Source: Clostridiales bacterium (lineage in GTDB: Bacteria > Bacillota > Clostridia > Lutisporales > Lutisporaceae). Taken from it: 15,555 nucleotides of DNA. Both the position numbers and the translations under genes were made by a program. The notes beneath the pieces were generated by a model, which saw only the letters and a program-made list of their open reading frames with translations, ran no database searches and had not been told where the DNA came from. Position 1 is the stretch's first letter, and each line of letters starts with the position of its first letter. Positions 12,654 through 15,555 of this stretch are shown one piece after another. The DNA lies in assembly GCA_012842725.1 (NCBI GenBank), contig DUSG01000169.1, positions 1 through 15,555 on the forward strand, read 5' to 3'.

Positions 12654-13124
12654 GTGCCAAGAAAAGGACATGTTCCAAAGCGAGATATATTACCGGATCC
12701 TATATATAATCAAAAAATAGTTTCAAAGCTTATTAACTATGTTATGTTAGACGGTAAAAAAGGTATAGCTGAGAAAATAGTATATAGAGCCTTTGACATA
12801 ATTAGAGAAAAGACAGGAAAAGATCCTTTGGAAGTATTTGAAGCAGCTATGAACAATGTTATGCCTGTATTGGAAGTTAAAGCAAGAAGAATAGGTGGAG
12901 CAACCTATCAAGTTCCTGTTGAGGTTAGACCTGAAAGACGACAAGCATTGGGCATGAGATGGTTAGTTGAATTCGCCAGAAACAGAGGCGAAAAAACCAT
13001 GAGAGAGAGACTGGCTGCCGAGATAATGGATGCTGCCAATAATGTAGGCGCCAGTGTCAAGAAGAAAGAAGATACTCATAAGATGGCTGAGGCTAACAAG
13101 GCATTTGCACACTACAGATGGTAA
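12654..13124 (+). CDS. rpsG: 30S ribosomal protein S7
   Basis: The 156-residue S7 is a primary binder of the 16S rRNA 3' domain and starts assembly of the 30S head; it also lines the E site. It opens with MPRKGHVPKRDILPDPIYN and has the family stretch KARRIGGATYQVPVEV (about 76-91). The basic N-terminal arm and beta hairpin are present. The start is GTG 12654, 7 nt after AAGGAGGG (12639-12646). S7 is the usual repressor of str operons in proteobacteria, and the spacer before this gene is strongly folded. fusA begins 78 nt downstream. Confidence 0.98.
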   Translation: MPRKGHVPKRDILPDPIYNQKIVSKLINYVMLDGKKGIAEKIVYRAFDIIREKTGKDPLEVFEAAMNNVMPVLEVKARRIGGATYQVPVEVRPERRQALGMRWLVEFARNRGEKTMRERLAAEIMDAANNVGASVKKKEDTHKMAEANKAFAHYRW

Positions 13125-13202
13125 TTAATAATATGAAACTGTGTAAAACTGAAATTGTTGGGAAACATAAAAGTGATTCTTGCTATAGAGAGGAGGATAA
13201 AA

Positions 13203-15269
13203 GTGCCTAGGCAATTTCCACTAGAAAAAGTTAGAAACATAGGAATTATGGCCCATATAGATGCAGGAAAAACCACAACAACAGAAAGAATACTATACTA
13301 TACAGGCAGAACCCATAAGTTGGGAGAAACTCATGAAGGCTCTGCTACCATGGACTGGATGGAGCAAGAACAGGAGAGAGGAATCACCATTACATCCGCA
13401 GCTACTACTGCTCAATGGAAAGGCCACAGAATAAATATTATTGATACGCCGGGGCACGTGGATTTTACTGTAGAGGTAGAAAGATCACTGCGTGTTCTCG
13501 ACGGTTCAGTTGCTGTGTTCTGTGCAAAAGGCGGAGTTGAGCCTCAATCCGAAACAGTTTGGCGTCAAGCGGATAAATATAATGTACCGCGAATAGCCTA
13601 TGTAAACAAAATGGATATAATAGGGGCAGATTTCTTCAGAGTAGTAGATATGATAAAAGAAAGATTAAGAGCCAACGCAGTACCTATACAACTGCCAATA
13701 GGTAAGGAAAGCGACTTTATTGGCATAATAGACCTTGTTACCATGAGAGCAGAAATATACAAGGATGATTTGGGCAAGGTAATCGAGGAAACAGATATAC
13801 CAGAAGACATGATGGATTTGGCTCTTGAATATAGAGAAAAGCTAATAGAAGCTGCTTCGGACAATGATGAAGAATTGATGATGAAGTATCTTGAAGGTGA
13901 AGAAATTACAGTTGAAGAGTTAAAAGCTGCCATAAGAAAAGGTACATTAGCTGTTAAAATGATCCCTGTTCTTTGTGGATCATCTTATAAAAACAAAGGA
14001 GTACAATTAGTACTTGATGCTATTGTGGATTACCTGCCTTCACCTGTGGATATACCACCTGTTGAAGGTACAAATATTGAAGGAGACCAGAAATTAATCA
14101 GAAAACCTGATGATAATGAACCATTTTCAGCATTGGCATTTAAGATAATGGTTGACCCATTCGTAGGAAAGTTGGCCTTCTTCAGAGTATACTCAGGAAA
14201 GGTTGAATCAGGTACCACTATCTACAATTCTACAAAAGGTAAAAGAGAAAGACTTGGCAGAATAGTTCTAATGCATGCTAATCACAGAGAAGATGTAAAA
14301 GAGGTATTTACCGGGGATATTGCGGCAGCCATAGGACTTAAGGATGTTTCCACAGGTGACACATTATGTATAGAAGACTCACCTATTATACTGGAAAAAA
14401 TGCAGTTCCCGGAACCTGTTATCAATGTTGCAATAGAACCTAAGACAAAAGCAGGCCAGGACAAAATGGCAATGGCATTGGCTAAGTTGTCTGAAGAAGA
14501 TCCAACTTTTAGGACATATACAGATAACGAGACCGGTCAGACCATAATTGCTGGAATGGGCGAATTGCATCTGGAAATAATAGTTGACAGAATGATGAGA
14601 GAATATAAGGTGGAAGCCAATATAGGAAAACCTCAGGTAGCCTATAAGGAGACCATCAAGAAAAAAGTTCAGGCTGAAGGTAAGTTTATAAGGCAATCTG
14701 GAGGTAAGGGACAATACGGTCATGTGTGGCTTGAAATAGAACCGAAGGAGCCAGGTACCGGATTTGAATTTGTAAACAAAATAGTTGGCGGTGTAATTCC
14801 TAAAGAATATATACCTGCCATTCAGAATGGAGTAGAGGAAGCTCTGTTAAACGGTGTACTTGGCGGATATAATGTTATCGATGTCAAGGTAACTTTGTTT
14901 GATGGTTCTTTCCATGAAGTTGACTCATCTGAAATGGCCTTCAAGATTGCGGCATCAATGGCATTTAAAGAAGCAATGAGAAAAGCAAATCCTGTTCTTT
15001 TAGAGCCTATAATGAAAGTTGAAATAACTGTACCTGAAGAATATATGGGCGACGTAATAGGTGATATCAACTCAAGAAGAGGGAAAATAGAAGGCATGGA
15101 AGCCAGAATGGGAGCTCAGGTTATAAGATGCTATGTACCTTTGGCTGAAATGTTTGGCTATGCGACAGATTTGAGATCCAAGACACAAGGAAGAGGAGTC
15201 TACTCAATGGAAATGAGTCACTTTGAGGAGGTTCCCAAAAATATAGCTGACAAAATATTAGAAAAATAA
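13203..15269 (+). CDS. fusA: Elongation factor G
   Basis: The 688-residue translational GTPase moves tRNA and mRNA after peptide transfer and, with RRF, splits the ribosome. The G domain has AHIDAGKT (17-24), RGITI (59-63), DTPGH (81-85), NKMD (135-138) and the G5 motif in CGSSYKNKG. Domains II to V follow, ending with the EF-G C-terminal region containing RGKIEGMEAR. I chose GTG 13203, 6 nt after AGGAGG (13191-13196); it begins VPRQFPLEK, which aligns with the B. subtilis start. A longer frame from TTG 13155 adds 16 residues with no family match. The length fits the housekeeping FusA form and the str context supports it. Confidence 0.98.
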   Translation: MPRQFPLEKVRNIGIMAHIDAGKTTTTERILYYTGRTHKLGETHEGSATMDWMEQEQERGITITSAATTAQWKGHRINIIDTPGHVDFTVEVERSLRVLDGSVAVFCAKGGVEPQSETVWRQADKYNVPRIAYVNKMDIIGADFFRVVDMIKERLRANAVPIQLPIGKESDFIGIIDLVTMRAEIYKDDLGKVIEETDIPEDMMDLALEYREKLIEAASDNDEELMMKYLEGEEITVEELKAAIRKGTLAVKMIPVLCGSSYKNKGVQLVLDAIVDYLPSPVDIPPVEGTNIEGDQKLIRKPDDNEPFSALAFKIMVDPFVGKLAFFRVYSGKVESGTTIYNSTKGKRERLGRIVLMHANHREDVKEVFTGDIAAAIGLKDVSTGDTLCIEDSPIILEKMQFPEPVINVAIEPKTKAGQDKMAMALAKLSEEDPTFRTYTDNETGQTIIAGMGELHLEIIVDRMMREYKVEANIGKPQVAYKETIKKKVQAEGKFIRQSGGKGQYGHVWLEIEPKEPGTGFEFVNKIVGGVIPKEYIPAIQNGVEEALLNGVLGGYNVIDVKVTLFDGSFHEVDSSEMAFKIAASMAFKEAMRKANPVLLEPIMKVEITVPEEYMGDVIGDINSRRGKIEGMEARMGAQVIRCYVPLAEMFGYATDLRSKTQGRGVYSMEMSHFEEVPKNIADKILEK

Positions 15270-15320
15270 GAAGAGATAAATACGATAAGTAATTGATGTG
15301 TTAAAGGAGGAAAATAGGAG

Positions 15321-15555
15321 ATGGCAAAGGCTAAATTTGAAAGAACCAAACCCCATGTAAACATAGGAACCATAGGACACGTAGACCATGGGAAGACAAC
15401 ATTGACAGCTGCAATAACAACAGTATTGGCTAAATATGGTACAGCAATAGCGACAAAGTATGATGAAATAGACAAGGCTCCGGAAGAAAAGGAAAGAGGA
15501 ATAACAATAAACACAGCACACGTTGAATATGAGACAGAAAAGAGGCACTATGCAC
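15321..15555 (+). CDS. tuf: Elongation factor Tu, N-terminal part (partial, second tuf copy)
   Basis: The first 78 codons are present; the gene runs off the window. The product starts MAKAKFERTKPHVNIGTIGH with the P loop GHVDHGKT (19-26), followed by the switch I region and RGITI (59-63) of the EF-Tu G domain. AAAGGAGG (15303-15310) lies 10 nt before the ATG; AGGAG at 15316-15320 touches it and is too close to serve. It is 51 nt after fusA with no promoter or terminator between, so it is co-transcribed with fusA. Its sequence cannot be compared with the first copy because the two fragments do not overlap. Confidence 0.98.
   Translation, partial: MAKAKFERTKPHVNIGTIGHVDHGKTTLTAAITTVLAKYGTAIATKYDEIDKAPEEKERGITINTAHVEYETEKRHYA

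Noticed and set aside
13155..13202. TTG 13155 as the start of fusA
   Set aside because: The added 16 residues have no EF-G counterpart; GTG 13203 has AGGAGG at 6 nt.

Overview
The window is the ribosomal-protein/RNA-polymerase supercluster of a low-GC Firmicute, most likely a member of the Clostridia. The composition is AT-rich and Shine-Dalgarno (SD) sequences are strong (AGGAGG-type). Gene order is tuf(end)-rpmG-secE-nusG-rplK-rplA-rplJ-rplL-rpoB-rpoC-rplGB(L7Ae family)-rpsL-rpsG-fusA-tuf(start), all on the + strand. A tuf copy at each end and an L7Ae-family gene between rpoC and rpsL fit clostridial genomes. I cannot name the genus. There is no tRNA, rRNA, CRISPR array or mobile element.

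Layout. 1-96 is the last 31 codons of one EF-Tu gene, closed by a strong terminator (144-179). Two sigma-A-type promoters (221-249, 275-303) start the rpmG-secE-nusG-rplK-rplA unit. The rplK-rplA spacer holds a bipartite hairpin resembling an L1 operator. The rplA-rplJ spacer is an L10 leader with a terminator/antiterminator switch. rplL is followed by two hairpin terminators (3701-3727, 3778-3826). The 486-nt rplL-rpoB spacer then carries a perfect 12-bp palindrome, a near-consensus promoter (3988-4016) and a structured leader before rpoB-rpoC. A further extended -10 promoter starts directly behind the rpoC stop (11768-11797) and drives the L7Ae-family gene. A 13-bp hairpin separates that gene from rpsL, which has no visible promoter of its own. 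The rpsL-rpsG spacer is folded and is a candidate S7 site. fusA and the start of a second tuf end the window.

How the genes work together. The products make up the large-subunit stalk (L10-L12) and its base (L11), the L1 stalk, the S12/S7 part of the small subunit, the elongation factors that act there (EF-G, EF-Tu), the two large RNA polymerase subunits, the elongation factor NusG and the SecE translocon subunit. Promoters, attenuators and likely ribosomal-protein operators allow each block to be tuned separately.

I found no new gene system; this is a core housekeeping region. The points worth a second look are RNA-level or structural: an unusual initiation region for nusG (SD 36 nt from the ATG with a hairpin between), a likely L1 operator inside the rplK-rplA spacer, the rpoB leader, the rpsL-rpsG structure, and an insertion of about 80 residues plus a very acidic tail in RpoB. 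Several starts were moved from the longest open frame: rplK 1461, rplJ 2793, rpoC TTG 8190, fusA GTG 13203. rpmG starts at GTG 380.
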